A stretch of 64,000 bases of DNA from positions 176,480 to 240,479 of the forward strand of contig NZ_JAGGJX010000003.1 in NCBI RefSeq assembly GCF_017873185.1, given 5' to 3'. The position numbers and the translations under genes are program-made. Positions 35,069-44,278 of the stretch are shown here, piece by piece; within the stretch, counting starts at the first letter, position 1; every line of letters starts with the position of its first letter. The stretch comes from Metaclostridioides mangenotii. GTDB lineage: Bacteria; Bacillota; Clostridia; Peptostreptococcales; Peptostreptococcaceae. The notes beneath the pieces are model-generated. The model saw nothing but the letters and a program-made list of their open reading frames with translations. It was not told where the DNA came from and searched no databases.

Positions 35069-35341
35069 ATGGATAAAATATATAAATTTGAAGCAGTTAT
35101 AAAAAAGGTTCCTGATATAAATGGTGCCTATATAGAAATACCTTTCGATGTGAAAGAAGAATTTGGAAAGGGAAGAGTCCCTGTTCATGCTACATTTGAC
35201 GGAGAACCTTATGATGGTAGTTTAGTCAGAATGAAAACGCCATGCCATATAATTGGCATCAGAAAGGATATAAGGGAGAAGATAGGTAAACAACCCGGAG
35301 ATACAATAAAAGTTACATTAAAAGATAGAATTAAAAAATAG
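35069..35341 (+). CDS. DUF1905 domain protein
   Basis: A 90-residue beta-rich protein: [51 protein letters not shown] followed by [25 protein letters not shown]. This is the complete DUF1905 domain, small barrel of unknown function. Ribosome site is weak (CGTGGAG, about 8 nt). Confidence 0.9.
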   Translation: MDKIYKFEAVIKKVPDINGAYIEIPFDVKEEFGKGRVPVHATFDGEPYDGSLVRMKTPCHIIGIRKDIREKIGKQPGDTIKVTLKDRIKK

Positions 35342-35387
35342 AATTAAAAAAGACTTAAAAATGGTATTAAAAAATAAAAAAATCTAA

Positions 35388-35433
35388 GAGGCGCTCAAAC
35401 TGTGATTAATTATCACTGTAGAGCGTCTTTTAA
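35388..35433. terminator. Terminator after the DUF1905 gene
   Basis: GGCGCTC pairs with GAGCGTC and inner TGTGAT with ATCAC, flanked by AAAAATCT and TTTTAAAT; could serve both converging genes. Confidence 0.8.
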
Positions 35434-35497
35434 ATTTGTTATGAAAAGGTATGATCTTGTATCAGAGTCATTGATAATAAAAATACTATATATTACA

Positions 35498-36403
35498 TTA
35501 ATTATAAATATTCATCATTTTAGATATCTTATATGAAATAACATCTCTTAACCCTTGTGGTTCAATCACCTCTACATAAAAACCAAAGGAAAGTATATAT
35601 CCATAAAGCCATTCATCTTGTGGGTATGATAATGATACTATAAGATTTCCATCAGCATCTATTTCTATATCATTTATATTAAATTCATCGTAGACCCTGT
35701 AAGAAATGTGATTTGAAAATTTTAGTACTATATTTGAGGCTTTATAACCCACAGATTTTTCTTTGATTAGATCTAAGTCATCTGGTAAATCCCGGTCAAA
35801 GAATATTTCTGTAGAATTTAAATTTGATATTCTAGAAATTTTAAATATTCTAAACTGATTTTTTAGTAGGCAAAATCCACTCACATACCAGGACTTGTTC
35901 TTAAATATAAGCTTTAGAGGTTCTATTTGACGAGTAGTTTGCTCTCCATTTGAGTTGGAATAGCTAAACCCTACAGTGTTTTTGTTTAACACTGAGTTCT
36001 TTAATGTTTGAAATTTATCTTTTTCCTCATTTCCACTTCCCCAATGAGAAAAATCTACCTCAATCCAGCTTTGCTTATTTTTACTAAATAAGGCTCCAAG
36101 TTTTTTATCTAGTGTTTTTATATCTGGATAGTTAGCAACTTTAAGGCTTTGAAGTCCTATTAAGATTTCTTTTTGCTCATCATCTGAGAGTAGAGATTTA
36201 TTGAGTACATAGTCGTCTAAAATACTAATTCCTCCACCTCTACCTTGGCTAGTATATATAGGAATACCAGCAGTACCGAGAGTATTTATATCTCTATATA
36301 TAGTTCTAACAGACACTTCAAAACGATCAGCTAGTTCTTTTGCAGTGATGGTCTTTCTGTCTAATAGTATGTACACAATTTGAAATAATCGGCTTATCTG
36401 CAT
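35498..36403 (-). CDS. YafY-type HTH/WYL-domain transcriptional regulator
   Basis: A 301-residue regulator. Residues 1-60 are an HTH_11 domain (MQISRLFQIVYILLDRKTITAKELADRFEVSVRTIYRDINTL). The WYL domain covers ~135-215 (KLIFKNKSWYVSGFC, FRIFKISRISNL) and may bind small ligands or nucleic acid ends. A WCX-like C-terminus follows. ATG 36403 has CGAGGTG upstream. It is divergent from dpaA with no evident regulatory link. Confidence 0.9.
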   Translation of the reverse strand: MQISRLFQIVYILLDRKTITAKELADRFEVSVRTIYRDINTLGTAGIPIYTSQGRGGGISILDDYVLNKSLLSDDEQKEILIGLQSLKVANYPDIKTLDKKLGALFSKNKQSWIEVDFSHWGSGNEEKDKFQTLKNSVLNKNTVGFSYSNSNGEQTTRQIEPLKLIFKNKSWYVSGFCLLKNQFRIFKISRISNLNSTEIFFDRDLPDDLDLIKEKSVGYKASNIVLKFSNHISYRVYDEFNINDIEIDADGNLIVSLSYPQDEWLYGYILSFGFYVEVIEPQGLRDVISYKISKMMNIYN

Positions 36404-36477
36404 CTTATCACCTCGAAGATATAATAAACACATTATAGCATACATATTATTTTATTAATTCACAATTTTGTTTAATC

Positions 36478-36504
36478 ACAGAAAGGTCTAAGAAGCATAA
36501 AATA
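36478..36504 (+). promoter_or_regulatory. SigmaK promoter of dpaAB
   Basis: AC (36478-36479), 16-nt spacer and CATAAAATA (36496-36504) preceded by G, matching the mother-cell sigma-K consensus AC-N16-CATANNNTA. dpaAB (spoVFAB) is a known sigma-K target in Bacillus and C. difficile. Confidence 0.82.
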
Positions 36505-36528
36505 ACATTATACTTAAGAAAGTGGGAG

Positions 36529-37320
36529 GTGTTCAATCTGAGAGGGCTGATCATTAAAGATGATGATAGATATGATTATGTGAGTTCATATTTAAAAGAA
36601 CACGAAGTAATAATTGATATTGGTACTAATAATATTCAAGATCTAGATTTTATATTATTTCCATTTAAAGAAGATATTGACAACGAAAAATACAACAACA
36701 GATTCTTTGAATCATTGAGCAAAAATACATTGTTATTCTCAGGAGTTAGAAATAAATTTTTGGATAAAATGAGCGAGATTTACAATTTAGATTATTTGCC
36801 TTTGATGGAAGATAAGAGTGTAACCCATATGAATGCGATTCCTACATCAGAAGGAGTAATTTCACATATTATTCAAAATACCAAGATGCCAGTATTTGAC
36901 AGTAAAATACTGGTTATTGGCTATGGGGTATGTGGTCAAGACTTGTGTAAAAGATTAAGCGGATTGAATGCAAATGTATATGCTTTAGTTAGGAATGAGA
37001 TTAAAGAAGCTAGGGCTATAGGAAGTGGAGTAAAACCAGTATATATTGAAGATATCTACAATTACTCCTTTGATGTAATTGTAAATACTGTACCAAATAA
37101 GGTGTTAGAAAGAGATCATATAGAAAAATTCAAAGAATCTCTAATAATAGATATATCTTCTAAGCCTCATGGATTTGATGTGGAGTTTGTAGAGAGTATA
37201 AGTGAAAACTTTGTAATGCTATCAAGTATTCCAAGCAAATGTGCAGTTAAGTTTGCGGGAGATATACTAGCTAAAAATATTTATAGGAAGGTGAAGTCAT
37301 GCTTACAGGAAAAAAAATAG
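36529..37320 (+). CDS. dpaA: Dipicolinate synthase subunit A
   Basis: A ~263-residue mother-cell enzyme that with DpaB makes dipicolinic acid from a lysine-pathway intermediate for spore core dehydration. N-terminal domain, then NAIPTSEGVISHIIQNT and the Rossmann motif ILVIGYGVCGQDLCKRL. First standard start is GTG 36529, but it overlaps the only good ribosome site (GGGAGGTG). A CTG at 36538, 8 nt after GGAGG, fits better and would align with the MLTGLK-type start of B. subtilis SpoVFA. It overlaps dpaB by 22 nt. Confidence 0.93.
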   Translation: MFNLRGLIIKDDDRYDYVSSYLKEHEVIIDIGTNNIQDLDFILFPFKEDIDNEKYNNRFFESLSKNTLLFSGVRNKFLDKMSEIYNLDYLPLMEDKSVTHMNAIPTSEGVISHIIQNTKMPVFDSKILVIGYGVCGQDLCKRLSGLNANVYALVRNEIKEARAIGSGVKPVYIEDIYNYSFDVIVNTVPNKVLERDHIEKFKESLIIDISSKPHGFDVEFVESISENFVMLSSIPSKCAVKFAGDILAKNIYRKVKSCLQEKK

Positions 37321-37889
37321 GGTTTGGTATAACAGGATCATTTTGTACAATAAAAGAAATTTTAGAACCTATGAGAACACTAGTAGAACTAAATGCGAAA
37401 GTATATCCAATAGTTACAGATATTGTGTACAACAGCAGTTCTAGATTTCACGATAGAGATGAATTTTTGGGAGAGTTGAAAAGTATAACTGGAAACGATG
37501 TTATATATTCTATAGATGAGGCTGAGATTTTCGGACCTATAATGCCGCTTGATATGATGGTAGTAGCACCTATGACGGGTAACTCTATGGCGAAACTCGC
37601 TTATGGAATAACGGACACAGCAGTTTTAATGGCAGCAAAAGCAACACTTAGAAATAAGAATTCTCTCGTTATAGCGCCATGTACTAACGATGCTCTTGGG
37701 ATGAATGGAATAAATATAATGAAGCTTATAAATACAGAGCATATTTATTTTGTTCCATTTGGTCAAGATAACCCTGTTTCGAAGCCTAGTAGTATGACTG
37801 CAAACTTAGATAAGCTTGTAGAGACTATAGAACTAGCATTTGACAAGACTCAGATACAGCCACTTATTATTGAAAACTTTAAAAAGTAG
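37299..37889 (+). CDS. dpaB: Dipicolinate synthase subunit B (flavoprotein)
   Basis: A 196-residue Flavoprotein-family subunit with KIGFGITGSFCTIKEILEPM at the FMN site, VVAPMTGNSMAKLAYGITDTAVLMAAKATLRN, and PCTNDALGMNGINI. It completes dipicolinate synthase. GGAAGGTG ribosome site inside dpaA, indicating translational coupling. A terminator follows 45 nt later. Confidence 0.95.
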   Translation: MLTGKKIGFGITGSFCTIKEILEPMRTLVELNAKVYPIVTDIVYNSSSRFHDRDEFLGELKSITGNDVIYSIDEAEIFGPIMPLDMMVVAPMTGNSMAKLAYGITDTAVLMAAKATLRNKNSLVIAPCTNDALGMNGINIMKLINTEHIYFVPFGQDNPVSKPSSMTANLDKLVETIELAFDKTQIQPLIIENFKK

Positions 37890-37932
37890 CTTCAAACAAC
37901 ACAATAAAATAAAATGATTTAGAATTTATATA

Positions 37933-37968
37933 AAAGAGAGTGGATTTAAATTAGATTCGCTCTCTTTC
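37933..37968 (+). terminator. Terminator of dpaAB
   Basis: AAAGAGAG (37933-37940) pairs with CTCTCTTT (37960-37967) with partial inner pairing. Confidence 0.7.
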
Positions 37969-38074
37969 ATATGTTATAATAATATAATACTAAAAAATTT
38001 GAATAGAAAATAAGTAATTTTTATATTAATTAAATGAGAATAAGTTTATAATAAACACTGGGAGTTGTGATAAT

Positions 38075-39286
38075 ATGGAAAATTATTTTCAATTAGATCC
38101 ATCTCAACAAGAATTACTTAAACAACAAATTGAAAAGAAAAATGAAAATTTAAATAAATTTGCAACAAAGGATAGTGAAGCATTTAGAAGTGACAAGATG
38201 AGAAGCAAGTCTGATTTAATCAGATCGAGTTTTGTAATTGACACTGATAAGATACTTCATAATTTATTTTATAATAGATACTCTGATAAAACACAAGTAT
38301 TTTCATTTTATTTAAATGACGACATAACTCGAAGAAGTCTACATGTCCAGCTTGTGTCTAGAATTGCGAGAACAATTGGTCAGGCGCTCAATTTAAATAT
38401 AGATTTGATAGAAGCTATATCACTTGGTCACGATATAGGGCACACGCCATTTGGACATAAAGGAGAAGAGTTTTTAAATGAAAAATTCTTCAAAAATACT
38501 GGCAGATACTTCACGCATAATGTGCATAGTGTTAGAGTATTACAGGATATAACAAATAGCAATTTGACACTTCAGACACTTGATGGAATCTTATGTCACA
38601 ATGGAGATAAAGATTTTTCACATTTCGAATCATCAAAGATATATAATTTTGAAGAATTAAATAGAAGAATTGAGATGTGTTATTTAGATAAAAATGCTGT
38701 AAATAAAATGAGACCTGCTACACTTGAAGGTTGTGTGGTTAGGATTAGCGATATGGTAGCTTATGTAGGAAGAGATAGACAGGATGCCATAAGAGCAAAG
38801 CTTAGAACAGATGAGGATTTTGATCACAGCGGAATACTCGGAAAAGATAATAGAGATATTATAAAAAAGATGGTATCTAATATAGTGAAAAATAGCTTTG
38901 GAAAAAATTATTTAAAGATTGATGATAAAGTATACAGTGATTTTATAGCTTTAAGAAATGAGAATAATAAAGTAATATATAGAAACCCTAAAATCGATGA
39001 CGTTTATAATGAAACTATAAGGCATATGTTGTTTGACTTGTATGATAAATTTATAGAAGATATAGTAAGTAAGGATTACAATTCTTATATATATAGACAC
39101 CATGTAAACCATCCTAAGTTAAAAGATTTTTATAAAAAAAATATAACAGGTGACTTAGAAGTAAAACCTGATGAAGTAGTTGTAGATTATATTGCGAGTA
39201 TGACTGATGATTATTTTATAAATCTATACGAAACTTTATTTCCAAAGAGCGAGCTTAAAATACAGTATAGATCTTATTTTAGATAA
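38075..39286 (+). CDS. HD-domain phosphohydrolase, dGTPase-like
   Basis: A 403-residue cytoplasmic enzyme. RRSLHVQLVSRIARTIGQAL supplies the first His, LGHDIGHTPFGHKGEEFLN is the HD motif, and CVVRISDMVAYVGRD the last Asp. The arrangement is that of deoxyguanosine triphosphate triphosphohydrolases, which cut dNTPs to nucleoside and tripolyphosphate. Unlike short Dgt proteins, there is a ~55-residue N-terminal helical extension. Ribosome site TGGGAG. It precedes manA by 35 nt. Confidence 0.88.
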   Translation: MENYFQLDPSQQELLKQQIEKKNENLNKFATKDSEAFRSDKMRSKSDLIRSSFVIDTDKILHNLFYNRYSDKTQVFSFYLNDDITRRSLHVQLVSRIARTIGQALNLNIDLIEAISLGHDIGHTPFGHKGEEFLNEKFFKNTGRYFTHNVHSVRVLQDITNSNLTLQTLDGILCHNGDKDFSHFESSKIYNFEELNRRIEMCYLDKNAVNKMRPATLEGCVVRISDMVAYVGRDRQDAIRAKLRTDEDFDHSGILGKDNRDIIKKMVSNIVKNSFGKNYLKIDDKVYSDFIALRNENNKVIYRNPKIDDVYNETIRHMLFDLYDKFIEDIVSKDYNSYIYRHHVNHPKLKDFYKKNITGDLEVKPDEVVVDYIASMTDDYFINLYETLFPKSELKIQYRSYFR

Positions 39287-39321
39287 ACAAGTTAGTAAAC
39301 AGATGTGGAGGACATTTTATA

Positions 39322-40284
39322 ATGGAGATAGTAAAGTTAAAACCTGCCTTTCAGAACTATCTATGGGGAGGAACTAAACTTAAAGAATTATACAATAAAA
39401 AAGTGGATTTAGATAAAGTCGCTGAGAGTTGGGAGTTATCAAATCACAAAGATGGGCAGAGTATAGTGGCAAGTGGGACTTACGAAGGACTTAAGTTTGG
39501 TGACTATTTGAATAAAATAGGTAGAGAAAGCTTAGGTACAAATTGTGATCAATTTGACGACTTTCCTGTTTTAATCAAATTTATAGATGCAAAGACTTCT
39601 TTATCTGTTCAAGTTCATCCCGATGATGAATATGCACTGAGAGTAGAGAAAGAGCACGGTAAAACTGAACTATGGTATGTTATGGATTGTGAAGAGGATT
39701 CATTTTTATACTATGGGGTAAACAGAGATATATCTAAAGACGAATTTAAGCAGAGAATAGAAAACAATACTGTTTTGGAAGTCTTAAATAAGATATCTAT
39801 AAAAAAGGGTGATGTATTTTTTATTGAAGCGGGCACTATACACGCTATAGGCTCAGGAATCGTAATCTGTGAGATACAACAGAATTCAAACAAAACTTAT
39901 AGAATATACGATTTTGGAAGAGTAGACAAGAATGGAAATACCAGAGAGCTACATATAGATAAAGCTATTGATGTTGTAAAGTTAGAAAAAACTGATGAAC
40001 ATATTAATATTGTAGATAAATTTGAGAAGTTTAAAAACTACACAAAGAGGAAGTTATCTTCATGTAAATACTTTACAGTGTTCAAGTATGACGTATTATC
40101 AGAGTGTCTTATAAATGTAGACAAAGCTAGTTTTAATTCTGTTATTATACTTGAAGGAGATGGAAGAGTTGTAAATGATAATGTCTCAATAGATTTTACA
40201 AAAGGGGACAGTCTTTTTATACCTGCTAACACTGGTGATATAAATATAGAAGGAAACTGTCAATTTATACTTACGAGGATATAA
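39322..40284 (+). CDS. manA: Mannose-6-phosphate isomerase, class I
   Basis: A 320-residue zinc-dependent cupin enzyme interconverting mannose-6-P and fructose-6-P. QNYLWGGTKLKELYNK, ESWELSNHKDG, SLSVQVHPDDEYA (metal-binding His) , KTELWYVMDCE and EAGTIHAIGSGIVICEIQQNSNKTYRIYDF are the family signatures. GGAGG lies 9 nt before ATG. It may be co-transcribed with the HD phosphohydrolase. Confidence 0.95.
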   Translation: MEIVKLKPAFQNYLWGGTKLKELYNKKVDLDKVAESWELSNHKDGQSIVASGTYEGLKFGDYLNKIGRESLGTNCDQFDDFPVLIKFIDAKTSLSVQVHPDDEYALRVEKEHGKTELWYVMDCEEDSFLYYGVNRDISKDEFKQRIENNTVLEVLNKISIKKGDVFFIEAGTIHAIGSGIVICEIQQNSNKTYRIYDFGRVDKNGNTRELHIDKAIDVVKLEKTDEHINIVDKFEKFKNYTKRKLSSCKYFTVFKYDVLSECLINVDKASFNSVIILEGDGRVVNDNVSIDFTKGDSLFIPANTGDINIEGNCQFILTRI

Positions 40285-40388
40285 AATAGAAATTAAAATA
40301 TATAAATATTAATTAAAGAACAAAGTCACTTCACTTTGAATAAAATATAACTATGAATTCATGTGTATTTAAAGGAGGTGATTTTTTT

Positions 40389-40751
40389 ATGCCTGATTTT
40401 ATTACATTAATAAATAAATATATAAGAAGTGAATTACTTGTACTGCTACCGGTACTTTATATTTTAGGGAAATTTTTAATTGCAGAAAAGCTGAAACCAG
40501 ACAAAGTAAACATAATTTTATTGATTATATCAGTTCTGCTAAGTGGGTTATATCTATTTTCTACGCTTAGTATACCAAATTGGAAAGGAGTTTTATTTGC
40601 AATATTCACATCCTTTGTCCAAGGTATACTGTTGACTGGGGGGATAGTATTCAGTAATAGTATGTTACGATTGACCTCAAAAAAAAATTGCGTGTCAAAG
40701 GATTCATACGTTGAGGATGAAAATAATAATATAAAAATTAACAATGAATAA
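40389..40751 (+). CDS. Phage holin-like membrane protein
   Basis: A 120-residue protein with three or four hydrophobic helices (LLVLLPVLYILGKFLI, VNIILLIISVLLSGLYLF, GVLFAIFTSFVQGILLTGGIVF) and a charged C-terminus, matching the Phage_holin_5_2 family seen in clostridial chromosomes and prophages. ATG 40389 follows AAAGGAGGTGA, so the upstream in-frame ATG is rejected. No endolysin is adjacent; it may be a domesticated gene. Confidence 0.72.
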   Translation: MPDFITLINKYIRSELLVLLPVLYILGKFLIAEKLKPDKVNIILLIISVLLSGLYLFSTLSIPNWKGVLFAIFTSFVQGILLTGGIVFSNSMLRLTSKKNCVSKDSYVEDENNNIKINNE

Positions 40752-40779
40752 AAGATAAAAAAATAAACATAAAATAGAA

Positions 40780-40826
40780 AGAAACTAGGCTAATATTGAA
40801 AATTACTTATAAGACTAGTTTCTTTA
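40780..40826. terminator. Terminator between holin-like and nitrilase genes
   Basis: GAAACTAG (40781-40788) pairs with CTAGTTTC (40815-40822) between converging genes. Confidence 0.7.
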
Positions 40827-40831
40827 TAGTT

Positions 40832-41641
40832 TTAATAAAGATCTGTTCTTCGATGTTTAAGTAAAGGCAGTTGTTCACGAATACAGCCTATCATTGTTCT
40901 ATCAATATCTGCGTATAAGATACATTCTCTTTCATCAGCCGAAGCAATAATATCTCCCCAAGGGTCAGAAATTCTAGAGTTGCCATATGCAGTGTAAGAT
41001 GCCTCATTATTTCTAGCAGGAGCTGCACCTACGAAGAAAACTTGATTATCTATAGCTCTCATCCTTACTGATAACTCCCAATGGGCAGGACCAGTAGTCA
41101 TATTAAATGCAGCTGGCAATATTATTATTTCGGCTCCCTCTAGAGCCATCATTCTTGATAGTTCGGGAAATCTAATATCATAGCATATGGCTATACCTAT
41201 TTTTCCAAGGTCGGTGTCGACAACTGTGACTTTATTTCCAGCTGAAAGGGTATCGGATTCTTTAAAGTAGACTTTATCTTTTACATCAATATCAAATAAA
41301 TGTATTTTTCTGTGTCTTCCTATTAATTCACCGTTTCTATTATATATGTAACAAGTATTGTATATTTTGCCTGAAGATAATTCTGGTATACTTCCTGCGA
41401 CTAAGTAAATATGGTTTTTTTTCGCTACATTTGACAGAGATTGAGTAGTTTCACCTGGATATTCTTCTGCAAAATTGGGAAAATACTTATTTTCATAAGG
41501 ACAATTAAACATTTCTGGAAGAATTATTAATTCTGCTCCTTTTTTCGAGGCAATATTTACCATGTCTATAGCATGTTCTATATTTTGTTCTTTATCGTCT
41601 GTGGTTTTCATCTGACAAACTGCAATTTTATATTTACTCAT
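40832..41641 (-). CDS. Carbon-nitrogen hydrolase (omega-amidase/nitrilase family)
   Basis: A 269-residue hydrolase with the Glu-Lys-Cys triad: Glu in LILPEMFNCPY, Lys in GRHRKIHLFDID, Cys in GIAICYDIRFPELSR. The sequence is closest in style to Nit2/omega-amidase, which hydrolyses alpha-ketoglutaramate. ATG 41641 is chosen for AAGGAGAGG upstream; 37 earlier in-frame codons are excluded. Confidence 0.93.
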   Translation of the reverse strand: MSKYKIAVCQMKTTDDKEQNIEHAIDMVNIASKKGAELIILPEMFNCPYENKYFPNFAEEYPGETTQSLSNVAKKNHIYLVAGSIPELSSGKIYNTCYIYNRNGELIGRHRKIHLFDIDVKDKVYFKESDTLSAGNKVTVVDTDLGKIGIAICYDIRFPELSRMMALEGAEIIILPAAFNMTTGPAHWELSVRMRAIDNQVFFVGAAPARNNEASYTAYGNSRISDPWGDIIASADERECILYADIDRTMIGCIREQLPLLKHRRTDLY

Positions 41642-41948
41642 AATAACCTCTCCTTGAAATTCTATTTTGAAGATATTATAACACATATAAATTTGTTTTG
41701 ATTTTAAAGTTAGAAGGTTTGTAGAAAAGATATCAAAAAATTTAAATAACAAATTAATAATATATTAATCGGTTTACTATAATTTAAAAAAACCGCTATA
41801 TAAATTAATGAGAAATCGCCAATAAAGATTGAAATAATATTAATTTATAAAAATTAGAACTAGTTTTCTCGATACTGCCAATAGTTTTTTTATTTTATAA
41901 ATATAATTCAAACATAAAGCAAATACTATCTGTATTTGGAGGTTTGAT
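41642..41948. other. Divergent intergenic region, nothing recognised
   Basis: About 300 AT-rich bases between divergent genes. No ORF, hairpin of note or clear promoter boxes were found. Confidence 0.5.
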
Positions 41949-42794
41949 ATGATTTATAAAAAAAGTAAGAGAGGCAGAAAACTACATGAATTTATTTTTT
42001 TAATTGGATTTTTTATTATTACAGTTACTGTAGTTGTTTATACAAATAAACAACTTAAGTTGGAAACAAATAAGACAACAGGAAATATAATTGAGTCAAA
42101 TTATGTTGTTAGAGAGGATAATAAAGGGCAAAATTCATCCGATAGCAATAGTTCTAAGAGTATAGTAAATAATGAGAGAATAGATAAAACTGATAAATAT
42201 ATCAATAGTGTATTAAATATACCTAATATTGTAAATGAAAATAAAAATGTTGAAAAAACTATAAATGATAAAATTAAAGGCGATGTAAATTTATTTTTTG
42301 AAAAAAACTATAAGGAAGCAAAAGATAATTTTGTAAATAATAATTTAGATGGAGTAAAATTTGAAGCAAATACGGATTTTGAAGTAGAAAAAAATACAGA
42401 TTCTATTTTGAGCTTAAAGATGAGGTATTATAAATACAGTGGAGGAGCTCATGGATTTTATGATGATATTGCATATAATATAGATATTAGAAGTGGGAAA
42501 TTTTTAGAGCTGTCGGATCTATTTTTAGAGCAAAGCAATTATAAAGAAATAATAAATAACGAAATAAAATCTCAAATAAAATCTTTAGAGAGTGAGAATA
42601 AAGAAAACGTAGGAATTTATCAGTTTAATACTATAAAAGAAAACCAAAAATACTATTTTTATGGAAATAACATAGTGCTATATTTCGACCTATATGATAT
42701 AGCTCCATACGCTGCAGGAATACCTGAATTTACTATAAATAGCGATATATTAATGCCGATTGTAAAAAAGGAGTATGTAGATTTGTTTAAATAG
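41949..42794 (+). CDS. Membrane-anchored DUF4163/DUF3298 protein
   Basis: A 281-residue protein with a basic start, one membrane helix (residues ~14-34), a low-complexity linker rich in Asn/Ser/Lys, and a C-terminal DUF4163-DUF3298 module: LSLKMRYYKYSGGAHGFYDDIAYNIDIRSGKFLELSDLF is the hallmark. This module is the extracellular part of RsiV-type anti-sigma factors and PdaC. No sigma factor is adjacent here. GGAGG precedes ATG. Confidence 0.85.
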   Translation: MIYKKSKRGRKLHEFIFLIGFFIITVTVVVYTNKQLKLETNKTTGNIIESNYVVREDNKGQNSSDSNSSKSIVNNERIDKTDKYINSVLNIPNIVNENKNVEKTINDKIKGDVNLFFEKNYKEAKDNFVNNNLDGVKFEANTDFEVEKNTDSILSLKMRYYKYSGGAHGFYDDIAYNIDIRSGKFLELSDLFLEQSNYKEIINNEIKSQIKSLESENKENVGIYQFNTIKENQKYYFYGNNIVLYFDLYDIAPYAAGIPEFTINSDILMPIVKKEYVDLFK

Positions 42795-42795
42795 T

Positions 42796-42838
42796 AAAAA
42801 AGGTATGATACCCAAGAGTTTGGATATCATACCTTTTT
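42796..42838. terminator. Bidirectional terminator, DUF3298 gene / sleC
   Basis: AAAAAAGGTATGATA-CC pairs with GG-ATATCATACCTTTTT; the T-run ends at the sleC stop codon. Confidence 0.9.
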
Positions 42839-44116
42839 CTATATCGTAGGATTTAAAGAAGCTATTTTAGTTACAGCTACATATAGCCTAGAGATTTCAT
42901 ACCAAGTTTTAAAGTCTACAACACCATTTTGAGGGAGTCCGAAGATTCCTTGAAATACTTTTACAGATTCAGCAGTGTTATTACCAAAAATACCATCTTC
43001 TTGAACCTTAGGTATAGCTGGATAGTTATTGGCAATTGCATTTATTTGGTTTTGAATAGTTCTAACATATCTACCTGAAGATCCAATTTGAAGAGTATAA
43101 CCTGGAAAAGATACAGGAACGCCTGTTACAACTGGAGCTTGATCAAAGCTTAGTTCGTTTCCATAAAAATTCCTAAGTATGTTTTCCCAACTGTAACCTT
43201 GATCTCCTAGAGACTTACTTCCCCATTGTGTCATCTGATTTGGGCATTGTGTTCTTTGTCCATCGCAATACTGAGCAAGAAGAGGCTGTCTAGAAGTAGG
43301 AGGTCTTCTAATGAAGGTATTAAAGATATCGTCTACAACGACGCTTATTGTATCAAATATGTTTCTTTTATAAACAAATTTATGATCAAAAGCAGTAGAA
43401 GTAGTAATCGTAAAAGTGTATCCTTTGTTTCTATACCACTCTGTGAAGACTCTGTTTAAAGTAAATGAAATTATAGCTATAACATTTGCATAAATCGTCT
43501 GCTCAGGCCAAGTTGAATAAATTTCACAAGAAGCTACATTTTTTATATAATCTTTAAACGGTATCCAGTAGTTTTCGGCAGAAGTATTTTCTGGAAGCCC
43601 ATCATGAACTACTATAAACTCTGGTACTACTGGATTATCTAGTACTACAAATCCAGTTGGAGGTGGAAGAGGTTTTAAACTGCTCTCAGGTATCTTAGGA
43701 GGAAATATTCCGTATAGAGTATGTTCATCTATAGGGAATATTAATTCATTTTGTCTTGAGTAAGAAAGTTTACTTCTGGTTCTTGGAATCATAGTAATAT
43801 CCTGCCTAGCTTCGATTGTAGCAAATAATTGAGCACCATCTATCACGACAGTTTCATATCCATCCACTACTGCCTCTATAATGTACTGGCTGTAAGGTCT
43901 TATTGTATTAGTAGGATCTAGTGAATACTCCTTATCAGGAGCTGGAAGTACTAAATCTAATACTTGACCAGACTCATTTGTTAATAAATTTTGATACATG
44001 GAAGTGCTTGCTTTACTTACATCATCTGAAACTGAGTAGATATTAATTGACCCATTTTGTATGGGTCTGTTATTTGTTGAGTCAATCAAACTGACTGTTA
44101 AGTAACCATCCTGCAT
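42839..44116 (-). CDS. sleC: Spore cortex-lytic enzyme SleC
   Basis: A 425-residue protein, the length of C. difficile SleC (~424). The N-terminal ~125 residues (MQDGYLTVSLIDSTNNRPIQ...) are the pre/pro region, the middle is a SpoIID-like lytic transglycosylase domain (VIAIISFTLNRVFTEWYRNKGYTF, IFDTISVVVDDIFNTFI), and the C-terminal ~70 residues are a peptidoglycan-binding domain (LQIGSSGRYVRTIQNQINAI). It digests spore cortex after cleavage by a Csp protease. AGAAAGGATG ribosome site. It is divergent from prsW. A CspC-like gene lies at the window end. Confidence 0.95.
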   Translation of the reverse strand: MQDGYLTVSLIDSTNNRPIQNGSINIYSVSDDVSKASTSMYQNLLTNESGQVLDLVLPAPDKEYSLDPTNTIRPYSQYIIEAVVDGYETVVIDGAQLFATIEARQDITMIPRTRSKLSYSRQNELIFPIDEHTLYGIFPPKIPESSLKPLPPPTGFVVLDNPVVPEFIVVHDGLPENTSAENYWIPFKDYIKNVASCEIYSTWPEQTIYANVIAIISFTLNRVFTEWYRNKGYTFTITTSTAFDHKFVYKRNIFDTISVVVDDIFNTFIRRPPTSRQPLLAQYCDGQRTQCPNQMTQWGSKSLGDQGYSWENILRNFYGNELSFDQAPVVTGVPVSFPGYTLQIGSSGRYVRTIQNQINAIANNYPAIPKVQEDGIFGNNTAESVKVFQGIFGLPQNGVVDFKTWYEISRLYVAVTKIASLNPTI

Positions 44117-44278
44117 ATAATCATCCTTTCTAAAAAAGTCTTTATTACTATTTATATTCTAAAAAAATAAATATAAAGCTATTTTGTTAAGATATTTGGA
44201 GATAATAAATAAATATTAGTAATTTAGATTGTTTGAGGTTAAAAAATTTAAAGTTAAGGCAGGATAGAAAGGAAGTTT

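Noticed and set aside
40389..42794. Holin-like gene plus nearby genes as a prophage lysis module
   Set aside because: Neighbours are housekeeping (manA, nitrilase family) and no endolysin, tail or capsid gene is present.
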